DNA from: an uncultured Collinsella sp.
GTDB taxonomy: Bacteria; Actinomycetota; Coriobacteriia; Coriobacteriales; Coriobacteriaceae
DNA length: 64,000 nt
Reading direction: 5' to 3'
Assembly: GCA_902490405.1 (NCBI GenBank)
Contig: CABUDS010000001.1
Span: 52,910-116,909 of the forward strand
In this document: piece by piece, positions 52,310 through 61,962 of the stretch
How the letters are laid out: each line of letters starts with the position of its first letter
How positions within the stretch are numbered: the stretch's first letter is position 1
The notes under the pieces: model-generated
Database searches by the model: none
Told to the model about the DNA's origin: nothing
What the model saw: only the letters and a program-made list of their open reading frames with translations
Made by a program: the position numbers and the translations under genes

Positions 52310-53302
52310 TTACCGGCGGTATGCCGCGGGGGTGCAGCCATACTTGTCGTGAAACTTACGGTAGAAGAAGCTCATGTTTTCATAGCCCACCGCATGCGCA
52401 GCCGCCCCGGCCGTGGCGCCGCCGCACAGAAGCTCGGCCGCACGTACCAGGCGTCGCTCCTGCACAAGCTGCCTAAAGGTCTTGCCCACATGCCGCTTGA
52501 GGAGCGCCGTCGCATAATTAGGGCTCAAGCCAAACTCCGCCGCCATCCCCTCGAGGGAGCACGCGGCGAATTCGCGATCGATATAGCCGAGCATTCCCGT
52601 CACCAGGGCAGTGGGCCCCGCCGCGCCGTCCGCCGCGCCGCGCACCAGCTCGCGCTCGTAGCAATCCATGAGCTCGGCCAAAAACAGCTGAAACAGACGC
52701 AAGACGATCTCGGGACCGTTGGGGCTCGGGTCGTACAGCTCGCAGAGCATCTCCTGCATGTAGCGCCGAATCCGACGGCTCTCGCCGCAATGAAAACGGA
52801 CATGGCCCCGATGGTCCGTCTCGCTGTTGAGCGCGTTGAACAAAAACCGCGAGACCGCGCTCTCGCGCGAGAGGCTCGACTCGAGACTCCGGCGCAAAAA
52901 AGAGCGTGAAACGGTCATGCTTAGCATGATGTCGTCCTCACCAAGCGCCGCCACGGCATGCGGGCAGAGGGCGTCGAGCAAAAGCACCTCGTTGCGGCCC
53001 AGCTCGAGCCTCTCCCCCGCCACCGTTTGCGGGCAGCGTCCGCGATACACATAGCTCAGCTCCACGTAATCATGCACGTGCTCGGGAACTGCATTAAAGC
53101 GCGAGTTTTTCCTTACCGTCAGGCCACGCGGCATGCCGGGCTGGGCATAGGCAAACCCTGGCTGCCCAATCTTGCGCACTGGGCATCCGTCGATTTCGAC
53201 ATGCTCGGTCATAATCGACCAATCAAATGCCATGCCGTCTTTATAAGCGATCTCACTGGTGCTCAGTTCGCTGAGCCTACGCTCGAGCTCGTCGATCTCC
53301 AT
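52310..53302 (-). CDS. AraC-family regulator with cupin sensor
   Basis: A 330-residue activator. N-terminal cupin-type sugar sensor (VPEHVHDYVELSYVYRGRCP; LLLDALCPHAVAALGEDD), C-terminal double helix-turn-helix from about 225 (CSLEGMAAEFGLSPNYATAL, LKRHVGKTFRQLVQERRLVR, AAHAVGYENMSFFYRKFHDK). It is divergent from the GH106-like gene with 114 bases between, the usual place for its target promoter. Confidence 0.92.
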   Translation of the reverse strand: MEIDELERRLSELSTSEIAYKDGMAFDWSIMTEHVEIDGCPVRKIGQPGFAYAQPGMPRGLTVRKNSRFNAVPEHVHDYVELSYVYRGRCPQTVAGERLELGRNEVLLLDALCPHAVAALGEDDIMLSMTVSRSFLRRSLESSLSRESAVSRFLFNALNSETDHRGHVRFHCGESRRIRRYMQEMLCELYDPSPNGPEIVLRLFQLFLAELMDCYERELVRGAADGAAGPTALVTGMLGYIDREFAACSLEGMAAEFGLSPNYATALLKRHVGKTFRQLVQERRLVRAAELLCGGATAGAAAHAVGYENMSFFYRKFHDKYGCTPAAYRR

Positions 53303-53416
53303 GGCTTGCCAATCGTTGATTTGGTCATAGTTCGTCGTGATTCAGATATTAGCAGAACGCGCCGACGCGTCCATAATCTGTGCTATGCAGCAGATCGATC
53401 GAGCCAAGGAGGATCC

Positions 53417-56008
53417 ATGACCGCGTACTATCAGCAGGTGCTCGAGGGCACATACGACAACCACGTGCTTCCGTTTTTGTGGATGAAGGGCGAGAGCCAT
53501 AAGACCATTGCCGAGTATCTGGAAAAGATCGCCGGCGCCGACATCCACGAGGTCTGTCTCGAAAGCCGCCCACACCCCGATTTTTGCGGCGAGGGCTGGT
53601 GGCGCGACTTGCGCTTTGTCATTGACGAGTGCAAGCAGCTGGGCCTTAAGCTCTGGATCTTGGACGACGCGCACTTCCCCACGGGCTTTGCCAACGGCGC
53701 CGTCAAGGAGGCCGTGCCCGAGCTCCGCAAGATCGTGCTCACGCACCGCACGTTCGACATCGTGGGCTCCACGTCCGCCGCGAGCATCGCGCTCGCCAAC
53801 ATGCTCGACAAAACGGAGCGCTTCCACGGCGTGACATTTATGCAGGACGGCAGCCCCGTCGACGTCGCTTACCGAGTAATCGACGATGCAGACGGCAACC
53901 CCAGCCGCCTGGTCTTCGATGCACCTGCGGGCCTCACGCAGGCATGCGTGATGTTCACGAGCGGCAAGACCTCCTACAACGAGGACTACATCAATATGGT
54001 CGACCGCGCCTCGGTGGCGCAGCTCATCGATGCTGTCTACGAGCCGCATTTTGAGCATCTGGGCGATGAGTTTGGCAAGACGATCCTGGGCTTTTTCTCC
54101 GATGAGCCCGGATTTGCCAACGAGAAGGGCACCACGGGCCCCGATGGCATCTCGGACACGCTCATCGGCAAGGCCACCGCGCCCCTACCCTGGTCGGCCG
54201 AGCTTGAGCGTCGCCTACGCGCGGCACTGGGCGAGCGCTACCTGGCCGAGCTCCCGCACCTGTGGGACCGCGAGCCGGCCGGCGCGCACGTACGCCACGT
54301 CTATATGGACATCGCGAGCACCCTCTATAAGGAGTGCTTCTGCGACCAGCTCGGAGACTGGTGCCGCGCGCGCGGCGTGCAGTACATCGGCCACGTTATC
54401 GAGGACAAGGACTGCCACGCGCGCCTGGGCGTGGGCGCCGGGCACTACTTCCGCGCCGTGGGCGGTCAGGACATGGCGGGCGTCGACATCGTGATCAACC
54501 AGCTGGTACCCGGCATGGACCGCGGCCTTCACAGCTACGGACGCGGCGTGTGGGACCTCGAGTTCTATAACTACGTGCTGCCCAAGCTGGGCTCCTCGGC
54601 AGCACACCTCGATCCCAAAAAGCAGGGGCGCTGCATGGCCGAGGTCTTTGGCGCATTTGGATGGCACGAAGGCCTACGCGAGATGAAGTGGATCGCCGAT
54701 CATTTTTTGGTGCGCGGCGTCAATTGGTTTGTGCCGCATGCCTTTAGCATGGCCGCCTTCCCCGACTGGGACTGCCCGCCGCATTTCTATGCGCATGGCC
54801 AAAACCCCCAGTTTGCACACTTTAGGCAGCTCATGAGCTACATGAACCGTACGGCGAGCCTGCTGAGCGGCGGGCGCGCAACGACCCCGGTGGCGCTTCT
54901 CTACCATGCGGACGCCGAGTGGGCAGGCGAGGCGAACTTTATGCAGCATGCCGCCTCCGAGCTTTTGCGCGCGCAGGTCGACTTTGACATCGTGCCGGCA
55001 GAGGCATTTGAGGACGCAGGGCGCTATGCCGTTGAAATTGCCGCAGACGGTAGCGGCTTTAGCGTGAACGGCCAGGCATACCGCTGCCTGGTGATGCCCG
55101 GAGCCGAGTTTGTCGGCGGAGCCGTGCTCGACTTTGCCGCGCGCGCCGCAGCCGCAGGTGTTGCCGTGTACGCGCTGGATGAGTTGCCGAACAAGCGCTA
55201 CGACGGTGACACTGCAGGCCGCGAGGGCTTTGCCTCCCTGGATGCAGCCGCGGTCGCCGACATCAAGCTCCTGGCGACCACCGAGCTCGCAGACACACTT
55301 GCCAATACCGGCATGCAGACCGTGGTTTGCGCCGAGCCCCAGTCCTGGCTGCGCGCACTGCGCTACGAGCGGGCGGGCGAGAGCTATCTGATGCTCGTCA
55401 ACGAGCATCCCAAGCAGGGTATCTCCACTCAGATTGCGCTTGCCGACGGCACACCCGTTGCAGGCGCGCGCCTCGACCTGCTCAACGGCACCGAGCCCGC
55501 CGCCTTTGACGGCACGCTCGAGCTGGCTCCCTACGAGAGCTGCATCGTGGTCCTTGGGGCTACAGGTTCCGTTGCTGTGGCAACCGCCGAAGACGAAGCC
55601 ACATGCGTCGACGGGCCCTGGGCGGTTGCCTTCTCTGCCCCTGGCACCGATGCCTTTGGCGAGTCTGTTGAGCTTGCAGACCTGCGCGACCTTTCCTCGG
55701 CCGAGTTCCCCGGCAAGGCCGGCACATTCCGCTACCGGGCCTCCTTTGTCCTGGGCGAAGCGGCCACCCGCACCGTCATCGACCTTGGCGAGGTCTTTGA
55801 GACCGCAACCGTCACCCTCGACGGCAAATCCCTCGGCACACGCATCTGTCCGCCTTACCGCTTTGAGGCCGGCGCGCTTTTGGCCGGCGAGCACGCGCTT
55901 ACGATCGATATCATCAACACCCTCGACCACGCCGTCCCCGACATGTTCGGCATGACCGAGCCCTCCGATCCCAGCGGCCTCTTGGGGCCCGTACGCGTGC
56001 TCGGATAG
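53417..56008 (+). CDS. GH106-like glycoside hydrolase (alpha-L-rhamnosidase candidate)
   Basis: An 863-residue protein from MTAYYQQVLEGTYDNHVLPF (AAGGAGG before ATG 53417). The N-terminal barrel has HEVCLESRPHPDFCGEGWWR and LKLWILDDAHFPTGFANGAV, a pattern I associate with the GH106 alpha-L-rhamnosidase group and its relatives; GRGVWDLEFYNYVLPKLGSS and a glutamine-amidotransferase-like middle segment (LVMPGAEFVGGAVLDFAARA) follow. The C-terminus is a galactose-binding-like beta-sandwich (FRYRASFVLGEAATRTVIDL). No signal peptide, so cytoplasmic. Assignment to GH106 proper rather than a neighbouring family is uncertain. Confidence 0.75.
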   Translation: MTAYYQQVLEGTYDNHVLPFLWMKGESHKTIAEYLEKIAGADIHEVCLESRPHPDFCGEGWWRDLRFVIDECKQLGLKLWILDDAHFPTGFANGAVKEAVPELRKIVLTHRTFDIVGSTSAASIALANMLDKTERFHGVTFMQDGSPVDVAYRVIDDADGNPSRLVFDAPAGLTQACVMFTSGKTSYNEDYINMVDRASVAQLIDAVYEPHFEHLGDEFGKTILGFFSDEPGFANEKGTTGPDGISDTLIGKATAPLPWSAELERRLRAALGERYLAELPHLWDREPAGAHVRHVYMDIASTLYKECFCDQLGDWCRARGVQYIGHVIEDKDCHARLGVGAGHYFRAVGGQDMAGVDIVINQLVPGMDRGLHSYGRGVWDLEFYNYVLPKLGSSAAHLDPKKQGRCMAEVFGAFGWHEGLREMKWIADHFLVRGVNWFVPHAFSMAAFPDWDCPPHFYAHGQNPQFAHFRQLMSYMNRTASLLSGGRATTPVALLYHADAEWAGEANFMQHAASELLRAQVDFDIVPAEAFEDAGRYAVEIAADGSGFSVNGQAYRCLVMPGAEFVGGAVLDFAARAAAAGVAVYALDELPNKRYDGDTAGREGFASLDAAAVADIKLLATTELADTLANTGMQTVVCAEPQSWLRALRYERAGESYLMLVNEHPKQGISTQIALADGTPVAGARLDLLNGTEPAAFDGTLELAPYESCIVVLGATGSVAVATAEDEATCVDGPWAVAFSAPGTDAFGESVELADLRDLSSAEFPGKAGTFRYRASFVLGEAATRTVIDLGEVFETATVTLDGKSLGTRICPPYRFEAGALLAGEHALTIDIINTLDHAVPDMFGMTEPSDPSGLLGPVRVLG

Positions 56009-56172
56009 CAGCCCGAGCGCAAACAACTCGGGCAGGGCACGCCCTATGTTGAGCCCGCGCAGCGTCGAGCGGTCCGTCGTTCATAGACCGGCGGACCAAA
56101 ACTCCCAGCCAAGCCGAACGTTTTATTTATCGCTATGATTGGTTTATCGCGACGCAAACGCATAGGAGCCAT

Positions 56173-57027
56173 ATGGATATCAGGCGAAAGATCACGCAGG
56201 GCAAAAGCCTCACCCCCACCGAGCAACAACTTGGGCAAACGGCGCTCGCCATGGGCGAGGATGTGCGCGGGCTTTCCATTAAGGAATTTGCCGCGCGCGC
56301 CAACGTTTCGGTCGCGAGCGTTCACCGCTTTTGCAAAAAGCTCGGCCTCGAGGGCTTCAAAGATCTCAAGGTCGAGCTCATCCGCCAGGCGACCGAGGCG
56401 GGCAACCGGCGCGACGTGGACATCAACTTTCCCTTCGATGCCACCTCCACCCCTGCGCAGGTGATGGAACGCATGGAGGGGCTCTACCAGACCACCTTGG
56501 CCGAAACGCAGGAGCTGCTCGACCCTGCACAGCTCAACCACGCCGCCAAGCTCATCATGCGCGCCGGCACCGTGGACATCTACACGGGCTCGCACAACCT
56601 CTATCCAGCGGGAATGTTCCGCGACCGCCTGCTCTCCGCCGGTAAAAGCGCGACGTGCCACGACGGTGTCGAGGCCCAGGTGCGAACGGCGCTCGCCTCG
56701 GGCCCCGACCATGCGGCAATCGTCATCTCCTACAGCGGCCTTGCCCCCAACCTCAAGGACATCTTGCCGATCCTCAGCAGTCGACATGTCCCGGTCATCG
56801 TCATCGGCACGCCTTATTGCGCGCGCATTCACCCTGGCTTTGCCGCCTACCTTACGGTGAGTGACCACGAGAGCATGACGCACCGCATCACGCAGTTTGC
56901 CAGTCACATCGCCGTGCAATACGTGCTCGATTCGCTCTACAGCAGCTACTTTGCCAAAGATTACGCCCGCTGCTCCGAGTTCCTCGAGCAGTCCTTCCCC
57001 TTTACCAAGCTGCCCGGGCTCAAATAA
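56173..57027 (+). CDS. RpiR-family regulator (HTH plus SIS domain)
   Basis: A 284-residue regulator: HTH_6 domain at 1-78 (MDIRRKITQGKSLTPTEQQL; LSIKEFAARANVSVASVHRF; CKKLGLEGFKDLKVELIRQA), then the SIS sugar-phosphate isomerase-like domain (about 105-240, VDIYTGSHNLYPAGMFRDRL; AIVISYSGLAPNLKDILPIL). Sugar-phosphate sensing fits a PTS-fed pathway. Position between the GH106-like and GH140-like genes points to control of this cluster. Confidence 0.93.
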   Translation: MDIRRKITQGKSLTPTEQQLGQTALAMGEDVRGLSIKEFAARANVSVASVHRFCKKLGLEGFKDLKVELIRQATEAGNRRDVDINFPFDATSTPAQVMERMEGLYQTTLAETQELLDPAQLNHAAKLIMRAGTVDIYTGSHNLYPAGMFRDRLLSAGKSATCHDGVEAQVRTALASGPDHAAIVISYSGLAPNLKDILPILSSRHVPVIVIGTPYCARIHPGFAAYLTVSDHESMTHRITQFASHIAVQYVLDSLYSSYFAKDYARCSEFLEQSFPFTKLPGLK

Positions 57028-57059
57028 AACGAGAGAGGATTTTTGGACACTTAAATGAC

Positions 57060-57123
57060 GAGGGTGGATAATCTCCCACTTTGAGCCTGTACACAGGCAA
57101 AAAACGGGAGATTATCCACCCTC
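57060..57123. repeat. Palindrome family B, copy 2
   Basis: GAGGGTGGATAATCTCCC and complement with an inner GCCTGT/ACAGGC stem. It lies between the convergent RpiR and GH140-like genes, where it could terminate both. Confidence 0.85.
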
Positions 57124-57177
57124 ATTCTGTAGTCGTTGCCCGCGCCTTTTTGCCGCTGGTCGCGTTGGAACCGCGCG

Positions 57178-58491
57178 CTACTGAGTGGGCGAGACCACCA
57201 GAAGCGCGTCGTGCTCAAAGGGATGCTGAGCCACGCGCACGGCACCGTCGACGGGCACAACCGGCAGGTTTGCCACGCGCTTGTTCTCCAGATCAAACGC
57301 CACAGCATTCCAGGCGGTTGCGCCGCCCTCGAGTTTGAGCTTGACGGCCGTGGTCCTCGGCAGATAGACCACCACGCGTTCGCCCACGCGCGCCACACGG
57401 ATGGCTTCGCGTGCATCGTCGAGCAACTCCTGCGCGGGTTCAACAGCTACCGCCCCATCCGCGCTTGTGGCACCCAGGCCGCGTAGCACGTGCTCGATCA
57501 GGCCAAAGTCCCACACGCCCGCAAACTGCAGGCACTCTTGCCAGCGGAAGGGCATGTCAAAGCCCTCGCCCAGGACCGAGCCCTGGCTGCGCGATGTCTG
57601 CCAGTTCCACACGCCGTGTGCGCCATAGGTCACGCCGGCACTGGCGCCGGCAAGAATCGACGACCATACGCTCGCGCGGCAATCCTGCGCGGTAAAACGC
57701 CAGTAGACGTTGCGCGACGCACCCATCTGCTCGTAGCAAGGCTCGGAGTTGACCATCGGCTTTTTGGGATAGTTGGCGATAAAGTCCTGCGGCAGACGCC
57801 ATGCCTCGGGCTGGCCCTCGTAGTTGTGGCCGGGCTGGAACATATAAAAGTCCAGACGGTCCAGATACTGCGCCGGAATGGTGCGGTTACCGCGGTTGAT
57901 ATGCATGGTGCGCAGTGCCTCGGGCGCGCGCTTGACGACCTCGTCGAGGGCGTCCTCGTAATAGGCGATCGCCTCGTCGCCGGCAAAGTCGGTATCGCCC
58001 GTCACCACGTAGACGGGGTCGAACTCGCCCAGGTTCTCGACGACGCGGGCAACGTGGACGCGAACCTCCTCACGCGGCATAACCTCGGCGCCGCAACGCT
58101 CGGCGATCTTGGCACCCCAGGTACCGGGCACGTAGTTGCACCACATGAGCACGAGCGCCGGACGAATGCCGTGCTCGACGGCAGCACGGCACATGGCGGC
58201 GGCACGATCCCAGTACGCCTGGTTGGGACGGGACCAATCAAAGTGCACGCCGTCCTCGCTGGCATAGGGCCAAATGCCCAGGTCGGGGCAGCAGCGATCC
58301 CACTGCGGCAGCGTGTTGATCTGCAGTGCGTTCATGCCCTGCTCGGCACGGCGGGTCAGGTAGTAATCCCAGTCGTTCTCGGCGATGCTCGTAAATGCGC
58401 TCCAGCACGTATCGGCAAACCAGAAGAACGGTTTGCCCTCGCACAAAAAGCCATCCTGGCGACCGTTGACGGTCAGCTTTCCCAAACTCAT
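57178..58491 (-). CDS. GH140-like (DUF4038) glycosidase, apiosidase candidate
   Basis: A 437-residue TIM-barrel enzyme from MSLGKLTVNGRQDGFLCEGK (GAAAGGA eight bases before ATG 58491). Family marks: PFFWFADTCWSAFTSIAEND, WDYYLTRRAEQGMNALQINT, VLMWCNYVPGTWG, YVVTGDTDF, and the C-terminal small beta domain (DAREAIRVARVGERVVVYLP). DUF4038 proteins include GH140 endo-apiosidases acting on rhamnogalacturonan II side chains. No signal peptide. It is next to the EIIBC gene on the same strand (208 bases, with hairpins between). Confidence 0.8.
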   Translation of the reverse strand: MSLGKLTVNGRQDGFLCEGKPFFWFADTCWSAFTSIAENDWDYYLTRRAEQGMNALQINTLPQWDRCCPDLGIWPYASEDGVHFDWSRPNQAYWDRAAAMCRAAVEHGIRPALVLMWCNYVPGTWGAKIAERCGAEVMPREEVRVHVARVVENLGEFDPVYVVTGDTDFAGDEAIAYYEDALDEVVKRAPEALRTMHINRGNRTIPAQYLDRLDFYMFQPGHNYEGQPEAWRLPQDFIANYPKKPMVNSEPCYEQMGASRNVYWRFTAQDCRASVWSSILAGASAGVTYGAHGVWNWQTSRSQGSVLGEGFDMPFRWQECLQFAGVWDFGLIEHVLRGLGATSADGAVAVEPAQELLDDAREAIRVARVGERVVVYLPRTTAVKLKLEGGATAWNAVAFDLENKRVANLPVVPVDGAVRVAQHPFEHDALLVVSPTQ

Positions 58492-58533
58492 CTGCATGTC
58501 CTTTCGTTTGATAAAGGATTTGCGAACCGCCGA

Positions 58534-58564
58534 GGGCTTTCGCGGTAACCCCGCGCGAAAGCCC
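58534..58564. terminator. Hairpin upstream of the GH140-like gene
   Basis: Stem GGGCTTTCGCG / CGCGAAAGCCC, loop of nine, 43 bases before the start codon. It could attenuate read-through from the PTS gene. Confidence 0.6.
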
Positions 58565-58625
58565 CCGCCGCTTGGCAAACCATCGCGGGCGAATACCGTC
58601 CGCCCCATCAGTCTACCTTGCAAGA

Positions 58626-58659
58626 AGGGCCCCGCCGGGCTTACGCCTGACGGGGCCCT
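58626..58659 (-). terminator. Terminator of the EIIBC gene
   Basis: On the minus strand AGGGCCCC / GGGGCCCT with a GC-rich inner loop, followed by TCTTGC; about 40 bases after the stop. Confidence 0.7.
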
Positions 58660-58699
58660 GTCGTGTAGGTGAGGTCATATGTGACCGAACGGTTTGGCC

Positions 58700-60127
58700 T
58701 TAGGCCTCCATCTCGGCGAGTTCCTCCTTGGAGAAGCCGCAGGCAAAGACGACGGCAGCGGCGATGACAAAGGAGATTGCCATGCCAACGATAGCCCAGA
58801 CGGTGTTCATCTGGCCACCCTGCAGGTAGTTGGTGAAGACCAGGAAGTTGGAGGCACCGCCTGCGAGGTAGTAGGTAACACCCATGAGGCCGGAGAACAC
58901 AGCGCCGATGGCACCGCCGATGAACATGCCAAACATGGTGCGACGGAAGCGCATGAGGATGCCGAAGAGCGCGGGCTCGGTGACGCCGCCGGCGATGGCG
59001 GAGATGACGTAACCGATGGCGAGAGACTTCTCGTCGGGGTTCTTCATCTTGAGGAAGGCACCGAAGGCGCAGCCCCAGACAGCGGCCATAGCGCAGTTGG
59101 TGGAAACGAAGACGAAGGGATCGTAACCGGCAGCGATGATCTGAACCTGGGCGAGCAGGATGACGGGCATGTGCATGCCGCAGACCACGAAGAGCTGCCA
59201 GAAGGCGCCGAGGATGGCCATGACGATCAGGATGCCGATGCCGCCAAGGTCAGCAAGGCCGAAGAGGGCGTTGGCGATCAGCGTACCGATCTCGTTGCCG
59301 ATCGGAGCGAGGACGATGAAGGCAATGGGGATCGTGACGATCATGGTGCAGAACGGCGTGAAGACCGTGGACAGCACGTCGGGCATAACCTTCTTAAAGA
59401 ACTTCTCGATGAAGTACAGGACGGGCACCGAAAGGATGATCGGCAGGACGGACTGCTGATAGTTGGCAGCAGCGATCTGGATGCCGTAGACGGAGATGAT
59501 GCCGCCGCCCTCCTGGGTGGCGACGCTCACCACGGAAGGAGCCATGAGGGCGCCACCGAGCAGCATGCCGAGCACCGGGCTGGCGCCGAGCTTCTTAGCC
59601 GCGGCATAACCCAGGTAGATGGGGATAAAGGTGAACGTGGCCTCGTACAGCGTGGTGTAGAGGAACGTATAGGTCGGGTCGTCGGCCGAGAGCACACCGA
59701 GCATGGTGGGGCCGAGGACGGCCGCGATGGTACGGAACAGACCGCCGGCCATGAGCAGCGGGATGAGCTGGGTCATGGAGCCCGACAGATAGTCGAGGAT
59801 GATGTTGGGCAGGTTCTTGAGCTCGAACTTCTCCTTGGGAGCATCGAGGTTCTCGTTGACGGCCTCGCCCTGCTTGACGCCGGAGATGGCGACGAACTCG
59901 GCGAGCACCTTGGGCACGTTCTGGCCGATGATGACCTGGAGCTGGCTGCCGGCGAACTGGCAACCCAGAACACCCTTCACCTTCTTGATCTTCTCCACGT
60001 CGGCCTTGCTGTTATCCTTGAGCGTCAGACGCAGGCGCGTCATGCAGTTGGTGGCAACGGAAACATTCTCCGCACCGCCCACGAGCTCGAGGACATCGGT
60101 GGCAATCTGCTTGTTATCTACTGCCAT
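58700..60127 (-). CDS. PTS EIIBC, glucose/sucrose/beta-glucoside superfamily
   Basis: Sugar transporter of 475 residues. IIB domain 1-85 with phospho-Cys28 (SVATNCMTRLRLTLKD), then the IIC membrane domain (about 105-470; LIPLLMAGGLFRTIAAVLGP; SPVLGMLLGGALMAPSVVSV; GGVTEPALFGILMRFRR). No EIIA domain, so it needs the EIIA at 50017-50553 or another. ATG 60127 follows GAGGGG. The sugar is not predictable; the BC order and GVTEPALFG motif fit the beta-glucoside/sucrose/trehalose branch. Confidence 0.93.
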   Translation of the reverse strand: MAVDNKQIATDVLELVGGAENVSVATNCMTRLRLTLKDNSKADVEKIKKVKGVLGCQFAGSQLQVIIGQNVPKVLAEFVAISGVKQGEAVNENLDAPKEKFELKNLPNIILDYLSGSMTQLIPLLMAGGLFRTIAAVLGPTMLGVLSADDPTYTFLYTTLYEATFTFIPIYLGYAAAKKLGASPVLGMLLGGALMAPSVVSVATQEGGGIISVYGIQIAAANYQQSVLPIILSVPVLYFIEKFFKKVMPDVLSTVFTPFCTMIVTIPIAFIVLAPIGNEIGTLIANALFGLADLGGIGILIVMAILGAFWQLFVVCGMHMPVILLAQVQIIAAGYDPFVFVSTNCAMAAVWGCAFGAFLKMKNPDEKSLAIGYVISAIAGGVTEPALFGILMRFRRTMFGMFIGGAIGAVFSGLMGVTYYLAGGASNFLVFTNYLQGGQMNTVWAIVGMAISFVIAAAVVFACGFSKEELAEMEA

Positions 60128-60189
60128 GGGACCCCTCCCCATATCTTCGTGTGCCTACTCGCTTGTGTAAGCACGCCTTTGGCTCGGCG

Positions 60190-60610
60190 ACTATAACCCC
60201 TTACGGTTGCCGAACCCTTGGATACGCTGTCGTAAACAATTTGTTTACTGAACGTTTACTGGCTTTAGTTTACACGGAGTGCCTGATTTGTGGCGATTTT
60301 GCCGTCTGGAGTCCGGTGAACGGTAGGAAATCGGGGGTAAGCGTATTTAGACGGTAGAAGATCGTCTATTTGACCCGATATTGATATATGGCTATTTACG
60401 TGGGCTTTTATTTTGATGAACACCTCTATAACCTGTTAGATCCTCAACAAAAGTCCTGCTAGTTACTAGTAAACGTCTGTTTAGTAGTTCATTGCGTGTT
60501 CCGTTTTACCGTTTACCGAGTTCATCTGCTCATTCTACAGTTCTGCATTAGACTAAACATGTTTAATCTGTATTGCCGCCCTTGTTTAGTACTTGCGGCA
60601 CAAAGGAGTA
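60190..60610. promoter_or_regulatory. Divergent promoter region with GTAAAC/GTTTAC operators
   Basis: Non-coding, AT-rich. GTAAACAATTTGTTTAC (60232-60248) is a perfect 17-bp palindrome close to the EIIBC gene, with further GTTTAC at 60254-60259 and 60268-60273. On the esterase side are ACTAGTAAACGTCTGTTTAGT (60466-60486), GTTTAC near 60510 and TAAACATGTTTA (60554-60565). One regulator probably binds both sides; candidates are the RpiR and AraC proteins of the cluster or a LacI protein elsewhere. Confidence 0.6.
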
Positions 60611-60614
60611 GCTC

Positions 60615-61952
60615 ATGGAACTCAAATCGTGTACCTACGCAACCGTCACCACGCTGGGCGATTTTGGCCCCTGGATCAGCAAGGTCGTACTCGACCTGCC
60701 CTGTACCGTGCGCGCCAACGACGTGAACGAGCACACGTTCAATATCTACTGTGCCCGCCACGAGCGCGCCGGCGAGGTCTTGATGCGCAAGGAGCACGGG
60801 GCCGATCACGCGGCGCCCTCCGTGGGCTACGTGCCGGTCCTCGCCACCTACCCCTGTGATGAGAACGGCCAGCGCCTGCCCAAGGGCACACACGTAGCGC
60901 TCGAGACGCCCGAGGTGCGTCTCACCAAAGAGATCGAGGGTGGCGTGCTGGGTTCGCGCTATATAGAGAGCCGCCTGCGCGTGACGCAGCTTGTGGCGCT
61001 CCCGGGCGAAGACGGCGACGACCCCACCGCGGGCCTCGTCTTCGATCGCAGCCGCGGTGACATCTGTCCCGCGCTCAAGGGCTGGCATAACGCCGTGCAG
61101 CAAACGCCCGTCGACGGCATCGCGCTCGAGTACGGCTATTTTGAGCCGAGCTTTGAGCCCGCTGACTCCGCGCTCTTCAACCCGTTTGCGCCCAAGGACA
61201 CGCCCGCCATCGAGAAGGCGCCGCTGATCGTGTACCTGCACGGCGCCGGCGAGGGCAAGGGCACCACACAGGGCGAGGGCGCGACGCGTGCCTACACCGG
61301 CAACCGCGTGACAGCGCTCTCGCAAAAGCAGATCCAGCGCTACTTTGGCGGCTTTGCCTGGGTGCTCGTGCCGCAGTCGCCCACCTTTTGGATGGACAAC
61401 GGCGTCGAGCAACTCGGTCGCTCCAACCAAAGCATCTACTCTCCCGTGCTCAAGGCGCTCATCGACGAGTTTGTCGCCGAGCATGCCGACCGCATCGACA
61501 CCGATCGCATCGTGGTCGCCGGTCTTTCCAACGGCGGCTTTATGACCCTGCGCCTGTGCGCCGACTATCCCGAGTTCTTCGCCGCGGGCCTTCCCTGCTG
61601 TGCCCCGTGGTACAACGCCACGGACGAGGACGTGGCCGCACTCGCCAAGACGCCGCTGTGGTTTACGCACTCCAAGGGCGACGAGCTCGTGTGCCCGCAG
61701 CAGACGGTGCTGCCGCTCACGGCGCGCCTGCGTGATGCCGGCGCCAACGTGCACCTCACCTACTTTAGCCATGTCGAGGACCTGACCGGCGTGTACCGCG
61801 AGGCCGACGGCTCGCCCAAGAAGACGTTCAATCACGGCGTGTGGATCCACCAGTTCAACGACCTGTGTTATCAAGACTTCGACGGGGGCAACGTACTCAT
61901 CGACGGCGAGCCGGTGGGCTGCTGGGAGTGGTCGGCTAGGGTTTCGAGGTAG
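60615..61952 (+). CDS. Alpha/beta-hydrolase esterase (PHB-depolymerase/prolyl-oligopeptidase-like)
   Basis: A 445-residue hydrolase. N-terminal beta domain (about 1-190, with EYGYFEPSF), then the alpha/beta hydrolase: oxyanion strand PLIVYLHGAGEGKGT, nucleophile elbow GLSNGGF (Ser about 303), acid in HSKGDELVCP (Asp about 356) and His in FNHGVWIH (about 407). No signal peptide. AAAGGAG precedes ATG 60615. Similar two-domain esterases remove acyl groups from plant glycans or glycosides; the substrate is not shown by sequence. Divergent from EIIBC. Confidence 0.82.
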   Translation: MELKSCTYATVTTLGDFGPWISKVVLDLPCTVRANDVNEHTFNIYCARHERAGEVLMRKEHGADHAAPSVGYVPVLATYPCDENGQRLPKGTHVALETPEVRLTKEIEGGVLGSRYIESRLRVTQLVALPGEDGDDPTAGLVFDRSRGDICPALKGWHNAVQQTPVDGIALEYGYFEPSFEPADSALFNPFAPKDTPAIEKAPLIVYLHGAGEGKGTTQGEGATRAYTGNRVTALSQKQIQRYFGGFAWVLVPQSPTFWMDNGVEQLGRSNQSIYSPVLKALIDEFVAEHADRIDTDRIVVAGLSNGGFMTLRLCADYPEFFAAGLPCCAPWYNATDEDVAALAKTPLWFTHSKGDELVCPQQTVLPLTARLRDAGANVHLTYFSHVEDLTGVYREADGSPKKTFNHGVWIHQFNDLCYQDFDGGNVLIDGEPVGCWEWSARVSR

Positions 61953-61962
61953 CCGTCCCATC

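Noticed and set aside
58694..60196. 500-codon plus-strand frame opposite EIIBC
   Set aside because: Asp/Glu/His-rich shadow of hydrophobic codons; EIIBC motifs are on the minus strand.
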